25,211 nt of DNA from an uncultured Lentisphaeria bacterium (GTDB lineage Bacteria > Verrucomicrobiota > Lentisphaeria > Oligosphaerales > Oligosphaeraceae), in the NCBI GenBank assembly GCA_934661755.1, contig CAKUJM010000039.1, forward strand, positions 1 through 25,211, read 5' to 3'. The notes under the pieces were generated by a model. That model searched no databases and was not told the origin of the DNA. It saw only the letters and a program-made list of their open reading frames with translations. A program made the translations under genes and the position numbers. Positions 6,778 to 14,630 of this stretch are shown here, piece by piece; the first letter of the stretch is position 1, and every line of letters begins with the position of its first letter.

Positions 6778-9066
6778 CTAGAAGAAGTGCCGATCCAATA
6801 TCGCCTGCTGCCATTCCGGCGACAGCGCGACGAAACGCGCGGAGAAGCCGCACACCTTCACTATCAGGTTCATGTGGCGTTCCGGATGCTTCTGCGCATC
6901 GAGCATCTCTTCCCGCCCATTGCAGTTGGGCTGGAGCATGTGCATCTTCAGGCCGCAGAAGGTCCGGAAAAGCGCCATGATGACTTCCACCGACGCGTTG
7001 CTCTTCTCCAGGGTGAGATTCACATTGGAGGAGGCGAACTTCGAGTGGTCGAGGCGGCTGAGCGCGTTCAGCACCGTGGTCAGATCGGTGTCAGTGCGGA
7101 ATGACGACGGATTCAGCGCCTGCGCCAGATAGTCGCCGTCCCTGCGGCCGTCCGGCAGCGCCCGCATCTTTTCGCCCCAGAAGCGGTATTCGCGATAGAT
7201 CCACGCATCCAGCGAGAACACGCCACCGCGGCCATTGCGGCGTGAGTGGACCACGTCGTATAGCGCGGACTGGATGCGGTTCGCCAGGGCCGACGATTCC
7301 GGGGTGTCGTCACCCCAATGCGGCGCCCGGAGGGCATGGGCGCGAAGCTCGGGGCGGGTCTGCCAGTTGCTCCGCACGCATTCCAGATATTCGTGAAGCG
7401 TGCAGATCTTCTTTTCGAAGCAGATTTCACGGATTGCCAGCAGCGAGTCCACGACATTTCCCAGAAATGCCATGTCAAGGTCGGTCACATTGTATTTGGC
7501 GCCGCCGACGGACTCGTCGCGGCGGCTTTCCAGGCATCCCTCCAGACATCCCGAATAGAGCGGATGCGGGAAAGCCAGGACCACGCCGCATTCGCTTGCC
7601 GTCCGATCGTCCAGCGAGCTGGCCGCGAACCGGGCGATATTGTCGATGACTGCATCGCGGACCTCGTCATACGACTTCAGGCCGTCAAGCGCGGTGAAAT
7701 TGAAATCGACCTTGCGGTCCAGTTCCGGCGAGTGATAGACCATCGCCTCCAGGACCCGCGCCAGGCTGTAGTAGTTGGCGCCATAGCGGTTTTCCCGGCT
7801 TTCGCAGATGGGGTCCCAGCAGCCGTTGCATATGTAGGTGCGGGCGTCCTCGAGGCTCTTGCCGTCATTGACCATGGTCGGGATGGTGATGTCGTCATTG
7901 AAAAGCGTATGGACTGCGCGCCCCATGTAGACGTCATCGGCCAGCATCCTGAAGTACTCCTCGCTGGAGGACGCGCTGCAGCGGCAATGGAGCTTCGGGA
8001 ACGCCAGGTTCAGACGCCGGTGTGCCAGGATGAACATGCGGGTGATGTCGTTGAAGACCTCTTTGCCGTCCCTGTCGCATCCGCCCAGCGTGACTGGGAT
8101 TTCCATTTCGTGGTCATTGTATCCGGCCACCGGCCGCATGGGGTCGTGATGGCATTCCGCAGCCAGCAGCCATCCGGCGATCATCCGGAACGCCTCCTCC
8201 GCAGTGATCCGTCCACTGGCGATGTCGGCGTCATACAGCTCCTTGTACATCGCGTCGGGATGCCCAAGCGAGTACACCATGAGGCCGTCGGTGATCCCGA
8301 GAATCTCGCGCACGAACCACGACATGTTCAGCGCCTCGTGGAAGGTGCGCGGCTTTTCCCACGGGACATTCTTCGCCGACTCGGCGATCAGCTCCATGTC
8401 CCGATGCTGGAGCGCAGTGAGCGGCTCTTCCCGGAGAATGCGCTGGGCCTCCGCCGCGAACTTCAGTTGGATGGAATGCACCGCCTCCAGTCCGGCCAGC
8501 ATCGCATCCAGCCACTGCATCTCGCTGCGCGTCGTGCATTTTTCGCGGGCGCGGCAGGCTTCCTCGTATACGCCGCGGAACCCCTTGGTCAGGACGGTGG
8601 TAAGCGGCGGGCAGTGGTGCATGTTGTCGAAGAAGAATCCGCAGCAAAGCGTGAAGCGCTCCTCGTTGCGCTTTAAGAACCGGGAAATGCGCCTCTGGGG
8701 GATGGTGTTGGCGAAGCGCTCGGCGAAATGCCTGTCAAACCAGTTGACGCCGATATTGTTGCGTGCCCATCCGCCGTTGATGCCGCCTTCGAAATAGAAC
8801 GGCAGGTTCCGGAAGATCACCGGCTTGAACTTCGCGCCGAGGACCTCGTAGTACTTCTTCTTCGCGCAGAATACCGGGACGTCGGGGTTTTCGGCAATCC
8901 AATCGTCCATCTCCTGGAAGATGGCGTCGTAGTTGTCGACAATCGCCTGGTCCTTGCATACGCCATGGCATTCGTCCGGATAGAACCTGCGCATTTCCTC
9001 CCGGAGAGCATCGCAACTTTGCGGATCAAACGCCTCTGCCACCATGTATGGATCGCTGTTCTTCAT
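6778..9066 (-). CDS. Glycyl radical enzyme, pyruvate formate-lyase-like, of unassigned function
   Basis: A 762-residue protein with both hallmarks of the glycyl radical superfamily. The C-terminal radical loop is IVKVCGFSARFVALSPEWQ with the predicted radical Gly740, against the usual R-V-x-G-Y. The thiyl loop is ICNGCWDP with the predicted catalytic Cys416. Known eliminases and decarboxylases of the family usually carry G-C-x-E; here the position is Asp418. True pyruvate formate-lyase has a Cys-Cys pair, absent here, so it is not PflB. Such enzymes work anaerobically after activation by a radical-SAM activase; none is encoded in this window. Length is typical for the superfamily. It is last in a minus-strand series and lies 350 bp from the GH78 rhamnosidase gene. 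The substrate is unknown; a role in fermenting a released sugar product is inference only. No clear Shine-Dalgarno is seen at the start. Confidence 0.88.
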   Translation of the reverse strand: MKNSDPYMVAEAFDPQSCDALREEMRRFYPDECHGVCKDQAIVDNYDAIFQEMDDWIAENPDVPVFCAKKKYYEVLGAKFKPVIFRNLPFYFEGGINGGWARNNIGVNWFDRHFAERFANTIPQRRISRFLKRNEERFTLCCGFFFDNMHHCPPLTTVLTKGFRGVYEEACRAREKCTTRSEMQWLDAMLAGLEAVHSIQLKFAAEAQRILREEPLTALQHRDMELIAESAKNVPWEKPRTFHEALNMSWFVREILGITDGLMVYSLGHPDAMYKELYDADIASGRITAEEAFRMIAGWLLAAECHHDPMRPVAGYNDHEMEIPVTLGGCDRDGKEVFNDITRMFILAHRRLNLAFPKLHCRCSASSSEEYFRMLADDVYMGRAVHTLFNDDITIPTMVNDGKSLEDARTYICNGCWDPICESRENRYGANYYSLARVLEAMVYHSPELDRKVDFNFTALDGLKSYDEVRDAVIDNIARFAASSLDDRTASECGVVLAFPHPLYSGCLEGCLESRRDESVGGAKYNVTDLDMAFLGNVVDSLLAIREICFEKKICTLHEYLECVRSNWQTRPELRAHALRAPHWGDDTPESSALANRIQSALYDVVHSRRNGRGGVFSLDAWIYREYRFWGEKMRALPDGRRDGDYLAQALNPSSFRTDTDLTTVLNALSRLDHSKFASSNVNLTLEKSNASVEVIMALFRTFCGLKMHMLQPNCNGREEMLDAQKHPERHMNLIVKVCGFSARFVALSPEWQQAILDRHFF

Positions 9067-9416
9067 CTTTGCAATACAGAAAAGGGGGACTTGTGCGCTG
9101 TTCCTAAAATGGGGTGTCGTCCGCCATCCGCACGAATGACGGAAGCCTGGAATGGTGAAGCTGGTGATTTTGCGTCAGAATGAGGTATTTTTTCTGGGGG
9201 GCACCGGGGGCACGTGACCGAAAAAAAGGCGGGATCATGGCGCAAAAGAGCCACCTTCACGGATTCATGGGAAGGTGAGCCCGACAGTTAATATATCCGA
9301 ATCCGCGAAGCCAGTCATGCCGCCGCGGAGTTTTGAAAATCGTTTTTTTTGAGGGGGAGGATGCCGCGGCGTTGGCGGCTCTGGCAGGCACCATGGCGCC
9401 AGCCATTTCGCGGGTG
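9067..9416. other. 350-bp intergenic region between GH78 and glycyl radical enzyme genes
   Basis: It contains dispersed repeat copy 1 (9168-9267), an AT-rich patch at 9287-9300, a T8 run near 9343-9350, and palindromic words such as ggcgcc. It presumably holds the promoter of the glycyl radical enzyme. No gene or sigma-70-like promoter could be called. Confidence 0.5.
9168..9267 (+). repeat. Dispersed intergenic repeat, copy 1
   Basis: It shares an ordered set of blocks with 24802-24905: tttgcgtcagaat then gagg at the left end, tctgg, ggcacg followed by gac and ga, atc then atggcgca, and cttcacggattca at the right end. The middle differs by substitutions and small indels. Both copies lie in non-coding DNA on the same strand, each just upstream of a minus-strand gene. 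There is no open frame. It may be a MITE-like or regulatory repeat of this genome. Confidence 0.75.
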
Positions 9417-11486
9417 CTACGCCAGCTTCACTCCATTCCAGAAGCATGCGGCAAAAGGCGCATCGGGACGCGCTCTCCAGACGGGCCGGCACTCAGACGG
9501 TCCCCAGGCCTCCACGACATCGCCGTCTTCCGTTTTCCCCAGGCGGATCCGGATCGGGCCAAAAGGCGTCGGCACCGTGCCCTCCAGGCGCTTCTCTGTC
9601 AGCCTCAGCGGCGAAATTGAGAAGCTCCGGAATCCCGGCGCCACCGGCCGCACTCCGAGCTTGCCGACCGTCTGGTAGTAGACAGGCAAGGCGCTCCAGC
9701 CATGGCACAGGCTGCCGGCGTGGTCAAAATCGGCCTCGCCCAGCTCCGTCTCCCACATCGTGGTCGAGTTCCCGCGCGTCATCGGCAAAAACACTTCGCG
9801 CAGCCGCTGTTCCAGCTGATCAGGCGCCTCCGGCAGCATGACTTCGAGGCAATAGCGCATCGAGCTGAGCGAAACCGGGATGAACCGCCCCGACAGGATC
9901 TGCCTGCGCAGCTGCGGCTGCAGATCCCGGGGGACGCAGCGATTGTACAGCGCCAGCACCTGGGTGATCTCATGCAGGCGTTCATCGCCGCGGCGGCTCC
10001 GGTAGCAGCCGATGGCACGGTCATAGAAATATGCGTGCACGGCTTTTCTCAGGCAATCCGCGCGCGCCGCCCACTCCGCATCGTCCAGCATCCATGCCAG
10101 GCCGTCCATCGCCTCGATGCAATACAGGTTGTACAGCGCCTCGAAGCCATCGGGGCCGGTGCAGCCATCCGCCCCGTCGCGCCATTCGTAGAAATTCCAT
10201 ATCCCCTTTTCCTGCGGGGGCTTGTAGAGTCCGGCTTCTCCGTCATACCCGGACAGGATCCCGGCGGTTATCTTATCGACGCTGTCCCGCACCGCCCGGA
10301 GGACGTCATCCCGTCCGCTCCACCGGTAGTATTCCGCCAGTTCCACCAGGTATATCAGGGTGAAGGCCGGAATCGGCGGGCCTTCCCAGTTGATTGTCGG
10401 CGCGCACAGGTTCAGCAGACCATCGGCACGCAACCCCCGCCCCAGCAATTTCAGCGACGCCGCGGCGAAATCGAAATTTCCCCACAGGCATGCGCCATAC
10501 ACCATCTGGTTTCGCGAGTCATATGCATACAGCGCCTGTTCGCGCCACGGACAGTCCTCATAGTGTTCATGCATGCACAGCTCCAGGGTGCGGACCGAAT
10601 TCCTGCGCAAGGCCATCATCTCCAGATCGCTGGACTCGTATTCCGCAACCTCGGGCAGCGACAGCTGCCACGGGATCAATCCAGCGAAATAGACCACGCA
10701 TGGCCCCGCCCCCGCCGGGATGATGTGCAATTCCAGATAGCGGCAGCCGACCCTGCGCATCAGCGTCCATTGGCGGCGGCCGGCGGCGGCAATATAGGAG
10801 TCGGCGAAATTGCGGGGGCCGATTTTGCATCGCACCCGGTTGTCGGCCAGATGCTCGCCATAGGCGATGTCGATCCGGGTCCCGGGGGGAAATTCCCAGT
10901 CGAATGTCTCCAGTCCGGCAAATTCGCCGCCGAGGTCGAAAACCAGATAAATGCCATCGCAGCCGTCCCGCTTTTCCGCCAGGGTCCACGGCGGCGGCGG
11001 CATTGCGGCGGCATACCGCCGTTCGCGCACTGCGGACAGGCATCTGAATGGCGGCATTTCATAGCAAAGATCCGCGGCAATGCAGTCGGCAACGCTGCCA
11101 TCGCGCATTTCCCGCTGGAAGCACCCCTGCCGGATCAGCTGCCCGGCGACCGGCGGCGCCATTTCCAGGGACGGCACCGGCCGGGGGATGAATTGCGGCG
11201 CATAGGCGGCGACCTCGACCGCATCGCGCCACTGCCGCGGCAGGTCCTCATTCCCCGCATCGTAGCTTATCGCAAAGCCGTACTGGTTGCAGTCCAGGCG
11301 GTCACGGCGGTACTCGGCGGCCGGCCGGCACTGCCATTGCGACATCGGATCCGATGTCGCCGCCGGCCATTTTGATCTCGGCGCGCATGGCTGGTACACC
11401 GGGTGCGCAGTCGCCGAAATCGCGCCCGCAGAAGTAGGCCAGGATGGCGATTTCGTGGCGGCCGGCCGCCAGTTGCAGCTGCGCAT
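9417..11486 (-). CDS. GH78 alpha-L-rhamnosidase, main part (downstream of a frameshift)
   Basis: This frame carries the catalytic part of a GH78 alpha-L-rhamnosidase, which cleaves terminal L-rhamnose from plant or bacterial glycans. DCPWREQALYAYD (residues 311-323 of this frame) matches the Asp-x4-Glu-x6-Asp signature of GH78, with Glu316 the expected general acid. The (alpha/alpha)6 barrel is followed by TTMWETELGEADFDHAGS and CHGWSALPVYY, then a C-terminal beta domain. The first ~45 residues of the open frame are out-of-phase shadow. True homology begins about SDPMSQWQCRP, near 11350, and the N-terminal sheet domain is in another frame (11302-11694). The intact protein would be about 758 residues, normal for the family. 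No signal peptide is seen. Either the gene is broken or the assembly has an error. Confidence 0.85.
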   Translation of the reverse strand: MRSCNWRPAATKSPSWPTSAGAISATAHPVYQPCAPRSKWPAATSDPMSQWQCRPAAEYRRDRLDCNQYGFAISYDAGNEDLPRQWRDAVEVAAYAPQFIPRPVPSLEMAPPVAGQLIRQGCFQREMRDGSVADCIAADLCYEMPPFRCLSAVRERRYAAAMPPPPWTLAEKRDGCDGIYLVFDLGGEFAGLETFDWEFPPGTRIDIAYGEHLADNRVRCKIGPRNFADSYIAAAGRRQWTLMRRVGCRYLELHIIPAGAGPCVVYFAGLIPWQLSLPEVAEYESSDLEMMALRRNSVRTLELCMHEHYEDCPWREQALYAYDSRNQMVYGACLWGNFDFAAASLKLLGRGLRADGLLNLCAPTINWEGPPIPAFTLIYLVELAEYYRWSGRDDVLRAVRDSVDKITAGILSGYDGEAGLYKPPQEKGIWNFYEWRDGADGCTGPDGFEALYNLYCIEAMDGLAWMLDDAEWAARADCLRKAVHAYFYDRAIGCYRSRRGDERLHEITQVLALYNRCVPRDLQPQLRRQILSGRFIPVSLSSMRYCLEVMLPEAPDQLEQRLREVFLPMTRGNSTTMWETELGEADFDHAGSLCHGWSALPVYYQTVGKLGVRPVAPGFRSFSISPLRLTEKRLEGTVPTPFGPIRIRLGKTEDGDVVEAWGPSECRPVWRARPDAPFAACFWNGVKLA

Positions 11487-11694
11487 CCGTGTAGGTCTTC
11501 ACGTCGGGATAGTCGGAAAACTGCCCGCGGAGGACCTCAACGCCATCCAGATAGGCGGCAAATTGATCCGGCGCGGAGACGCGGAGGATGGCGGCACACT
11601 TTTCCGCCACCGTGAACTCCCGCCGGAACCAGACAAACTCATGCTCCAGCCTTTCGCCGGACCGCCATATCCACCTTGACTGCGCTGAGGCCAT
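11302..11694 (-). pseudogene. GH78 alpha-L-rhamnosidase, N-terminal fragment before frameshift
   Basis: It encodes 130 residues starting MASAQSRWIWRSGE. The part up to AEIKMAGGDIGSD resembles the N-terminal beta-sandwich of bacterial alpha-L-rhamnosidases (FVWFRREFTV, YLDGVEVLRGQ, LAAGRHEIAILAY). After that the frame runs 13 meaningless residues to a TGA at 11302. The reading frame of the catalytic part is shifted one base further on, as if one base were inserted or two lost. The switch point falls within or very close to the 22-bp palindrome at 11339-11360. With the frame restored, this fragment and 9417-11350 form one continuous GH78 protein. Confidence 0.8.
11339..11360. repeat. Perfect 22-bp palindrome at the GH78 frameshift
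   Basis: The 11-base arm gcgacatcgga is followed directly by its reverse complement, centred on GGATCC, with no spacer. Extended single strands could form a cruciform or hairpin, a common cause of polymerase slippage and of consensus errors. It coincides with the point where the GH78 reading frame changes. Confidence 0.9.
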
Positions 11695-11775
11695 CGTGCA
11701 AAATCCTGTTACCTGTCTGCAATAGCTTTTTTTCGAGGCATCCCGCGTCCCTGATTCATCGCCGCGGCGCCACCG

Positions 11776-12213
11776 TCATCTTCCCAGCCTTGACAGTCCC
11801 TCGCCGGTGACATCGCCTTCGAGCCGTCCGATTTCGCGGTTGGCGGCATCGTATTTCAAGGCCGCAGGCAGCTTCTCCAGCTTGAACAGCTTCATGGTCG
11901 CCTCCGCATCGGCAACCGTGAGCATGATGACATGGCAGCTGCCCTTGAGCTGTTCCTGGGCCTGGGCCACCATCCCCTCCAGATCCTGTCCAGGCGACGG
12001 TATCACCACGATCATCGGCAGACCCGCCAACTCCGGTGGCTGGGTGAGCCGGACTTCGCTGGCGATGCCGGACCCCGGCGACGGCATATTCTGCCGGTAG
12101 TGGCCATAGCGCTGCAGGATCCACGCCACCGCCAGGGCGATGGCCGCATACACGAAAATCCGCGGCGAAAGCAGCCGCCTGGCGGCACGGTTACTGGAAG
12201 GATCGAATTTCAT
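11776..12213 (-). CDS. Small membrane-anchored protein, thioredoxin-fold-like, no CxxC
   Basis: A 145-residue protein with a basic N terminus and one hydrophobic segment (FVYAAIALAVAWILQ, residues ~20-34), so probably anchored in the inner membrane with the rest outside the cytoplasm. The remaining part has strand/helix alternation: LPMIVVIPSPGQDL, CHVIMLTVADAEATMKLFKLEKLPAALKYD, then NREIGRLEGDVT. The LPAALKYD...GRLEGD stretch recalls the cis-Pro and last strands of thioredoxin-like proteins, but no CxxC redox pair is present. I do not recognise a family. Its ATG directly follows the TAG of rdgB with no gap, so translation is probably coupled to rdgB. No separate Shine-Dalgarno is evident. 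It could equally be a lineage-specific protein of unrelated fold. Confidence 0.75.
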   Translation of the reverse strand: MKFDPSSNRAARRLLSPRIFVYAAIALAVAWILQRYGHYRQNMPSPGSGIASEVRLTQPPELAGLPMIVVIPSPGQDLEGMVAQAQEQLKGSCHVIMLTVADAEATMKLFKLEKLPAALKYDAANREIGRLEGDVTGEGLSRLGR

Positions 12214-12810
12214 CTACGGATTCGGATTCAGGTGAAAGATGGTCGCAAGCGCCTCCGACAGGGCGTTGGCGCGATGGCTCAGGCGGTTCTTGACCTCCGG
12301 CGGCAATTCGCCGAAGGACCGGTCATAACCATCGGGGATGAATACCGGGTCGTAGCCAAACCCGCCATGGCCGGACGGCGACTCGGCGATGCGCCCGCGG
12401 ACCTGCCCCTCGGCAGTGCCCAGGATGGCGCCATCCGGCAAGGCCACCGCGATTACACACACAAAACGCGCGGAGCGGTCCGCCACGCCGCGCAGATTCG
12501 CCAGCAGCTTGGCGACATTGCGGCCGTCATTCCCGCCTTCGCCGGCATATCGCGCCGAAAAGACTCCCGGCGCCCCCCCCAGTGCCGCCACCTCCAGCCC
12601 GGAGTCGTCGGCCAGCACCATGCATCCAAGCGCCTTGGCGCCGCCGACGGCCTTCTTGATCGCGTTCTCACGGAATGTCCTGCCGTCCTCGATGACTTCC
12701 GGCATTCCTCCGGCCTCGTCCGCCCCCAGCACCTCAATGCCATGAGCCCCGAGGATCTGCCTGATTTCGGCAATCTTGTGACGATTCGATGTCGCCGCTG
12801 CAATTTTCAT
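12214..12810 (-). CDS. rdgB: RdgB/HAM1-family non-canonical purine NTP pyrophosphatase
   Basis: It hydrolyses dITP, ITP and XTP to the monophosphates in the cytoplasm and keeps deaminated purines out of nucleic acids. Motifs in order: ATSNRHKIAEI at the N terminus (the T/SNxxK substrate loop), LADDSGLEV, GGAPGVFSARYAG, GGFGYDPVF and SFGELPPEVKNRLSHRANAL, all family hallmarks. The chosen start (MKIAAATSN) gives 198 residues, the usual family length. The open frame extends to 12906, but the added 32 residues (RLRRWQLRQAGRKRREN) have no family match. It is followed without a gap by the small membrane protein at 11776-12213. Confidence 0.95.
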   Translation of the reverse strand: MKIAAATSNRHKIAEIRQILGAHGIEVLGADEAGGMPEVIEDGRTFRENAIKKAVGGAKALGCMVLADDSGLEVAALGGAPGVFSARYAGEGGNDGRNVAKLLANLRGVADRSARFVCVIAVALPDGAILGTAEGQVRGRIAESPSGHGGFGYDPVFIPDGYDRSFGELPPEVKNRLSHRANALSEALATIFHLNPNP

Positions 12811-12942
12811 GGCTGTATCTGGTGTGGTATCCCGTAAATCGATGGCATTTTCGCGCCTTTTCCGGCCAGCCTGGCGCAATTGCCACCGGCGCAGCCGCGC
12901 ATTCATGGCAGACCGGCCCGCGCGCCTGACATCCCCTGCCCT

Positions 12943-14517
12943 TCACGGGACGAAGTCGGGCTCGCCGCCCTCATTTTCATACCAGCTGAAGCGCTGCTCG
13001 ACGCCATTGATACGCCAATGCTCCGGGCAGGCATTGTCCTGCCAGTCCAGCGGCTCGGCAGCCACCACGCCCTTGGCGGCGACCGCCATCAGCGCCTTGA
13101 GTTCGGCTTTTTCGGCGTCATCCAGCACCCCCGGGCGTGGCGAGACGAAAAGCGAGCTGCCGGAGGCGGCCACCAGCCTGGCCCATTGGCGGTTGAGGCT
13201 CCAGGGGATGGCGCCGGTGATGCCGACGCAGTCGGCGTCCATTTCAAAGAAAGTCCGGTGCTGGCAGGCGCGGAAGGCGACAGTGTTGACGCCCATTTTG
13301 CGGGTGCGGTCCCAACGCCTCCCGGAGGTGTCGTCGCCAGTGCGCGACAGCTCCTGGAGTCCGGCGGCCAGATGGCCGATGACATTGCAGCCCATGATGA
13401 ACACCGGTCCGGCCGCCTCCCGGATCGTCCGGAAAAGCCCGACCAGGATTTCGGCAGTGGTGCGGGTGCGGTCATGGAATGCCCACGTACCCTGCCCGCC
13501 GTATGGCGAGTTGCTGCATGGCCATGGATGCATGTCAAAGGCGTAGTGGCCGGTGGTGTCATAGGTGGTGAAGTCGTGCTTGACAAGCTCGAAGCCCCAG
13601 TCGCGGAGGCGGGTGATGTCCTCGGCAACCAGCTTGAGGGCATCCGAATGCGACGGATCCAAGGTGAATGGCCTGCCATTCAGGAAGAGCGCGCGGTCAA
13701 GCGAGTCGTCATTGATGTAGAGCGGCCGATACCAGATGCCGGGACGCACGCCATGAGCCTTCATTTTCGCCGGCAGCCCCGCCATGTCGGGAAAATGCGC
13801 ATTGCCCTTCCGCCAGGGACCGTAGTTGTCGGTGCATTTGCCGCGCAGTTCCTGCCAGCCGTCGTCAATCACCATGAATGGGCGGTTTTCCAGGCCAGCC
13901 GTCAGCTCCGCCAGAAGCCGGCAGTCCTCCAGCACGCTCTCCTCGGTGATGTCGCCATAGGCGTAGTACCAGTTGTTGCTGCCGTAGACCGGCGCGGCCG
14001 GCAACCGCGGGTCGCTGCAAAGCGCCGCGCAGAAGCGCCCGGCGGCGGCATACGCGCAGATGCCGGTGTATTTCGTGCTGACGACCTCGACGACATCGAG
14101 GGTCCGGCCACCCAGTTGCACTGCGCAGCTGCCGCAGCGCAGGTCACACCAGAGGGTGATGCCCGCCGGATCGGCGCTCCAGGCGGCAAAAGCCCCCGGA
14201 CGCACCTTGACGCCGCAGGCGACAACCCCGCCGTCCGACGGCAGCTGGGCGAAAAAGTACCACGGCATCATGCGGGATGCGTCAAAACCGCTCCAGCAAT
14301 TGTCGCCGTAGGTGCGTTCCCATGCGTCGCCGCAAAAACGCGTTCCCTGCGGCAGAGCGTGGTTCCAGCGCAGGCGCACAAACGACAGCGGCGTGCTTTC
14401 CGCACGGATCTTCAATTGCCCATCGGAATATGATGCCGACACGTCGCCCAGCTTGGAGAGCAGTCCGTGATCGCCATAGATGGCGATGGCGTCGGGAGTG
14501 GAATTGAGAAATGACAT
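12943..14517 (-). CDS. Divergent GH36-like (alpha-galactosidase-related) glycoside hydrolase
   Basis: A ~524-residue protein with a short beta N-domain (1-~190) and a TIM barrel containing NRPFMVIDDGWQE, the GH36/GH27-type barrel motif, and WGFELVKHDFTTYD, where the Asp after KH is the expected nucleophile. SRTGDDTSG supplies a candidate acid/base Asp. It lacks the C-A-S-G-G/S-G-R motif present in the canonical enzyme at 4561-6678 and is about 180 residues shorter, so it belongs to a distant branch. Raffinose-synthase-like and other clan GH-D members are alternatives. No signal peptide is visible. An upstream in-frame ATG at 14550 would add 11 residues; neither start has a clear Shine-Dalgarno. 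The neighbours (LPS gene upstream, rdgB downstream) do not reveal the substrate. Confidence 0.85.
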   Translation of the reverse strand: MSFLNSTPDAIAIYGDHGLLSKLGDVSASYSDGQLKIRAESTPLSFVRLRWNHALPQGTRFCGDAWERTYGDNCWSGFDASRMMPWYFFAQLPSDGGVVACGVKVRPGAFAAWSADPAGITLWCDLRCGSCAVQLGGRTLDVVEVVSTKYTGICAYAAAGRFCAALCSDPRLPAAPVYGSNNWYYAYGDITEESVLEDCRLLAELTAGLENRPFMVIDDGWQELRGKCTDNYGPWRKGNAHFPDMAGLPAKMKAHGVRPGIWYRPLYINDDSLDRALFLNGRPFTLDPSHSDALKLVAEDITRLRDWGFELVKHDFTTYDTTGHYAFDMHPWPCSNSPYGGQGTWAFHDRTRTTAEILVGLFRTIREAAGPVFIMGCNVIGHLAAGLQELSRTGDDTSGRRWDRTRKMGVNTVAFRACQHRTFFEMDADCVGITGAIPWSLNRQWARLVAASGSSLFVSPRPGVLDDAEKAELKALMAVAAKGVVAAEPLDWQDNACPEHWRINGVEQRFSWYENEGGEPDFVP

Positions 14518-14630
14518 GGCTTGGCTTTCGGGATTTGCGTGGGAAGTCATACTGGATTCGTGAAGACCGGGGATCCTGCGTCAGGATGCGGTCAGCGGCG
14601 ATTGCGGAAATGGAGCCTGCCCCATGCCAT

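Noticed and set aside
7318..8676. 452-codon plus-strand open frame opposite the glycyl radical enzyme
   Set aside because: Shadow of a strongly supported gene; no domain features.
6778..9066. Assignment as pyruvate formate-lyase (pflB)
   Set aside because: The Cys-Cys catalytic pair of PFL is absent and the loops differ, so only superfamily membership is supported.
9702..11375. 557-codon plus-strand open frame opposite the rhamnosidase
   Set aside because: The antisense frame lacks motifs, while the minus-strand GH78 signature is clear.
11302..11486. Programmed ribosomal frameshift in GH78
   Set aside because: No recognised slippery heptamer with downstream pseudoknot was seen, and GH78 genes are not known to use recoding; indel or assembly error is simpler.
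14548..14598. Possible third copy of the dispersed repeat (ggattcgtgaag and tgcgtcaggatg)
   Set aside because: The two words are in the wrong relative order and orientation, and the internal blocks are missing.
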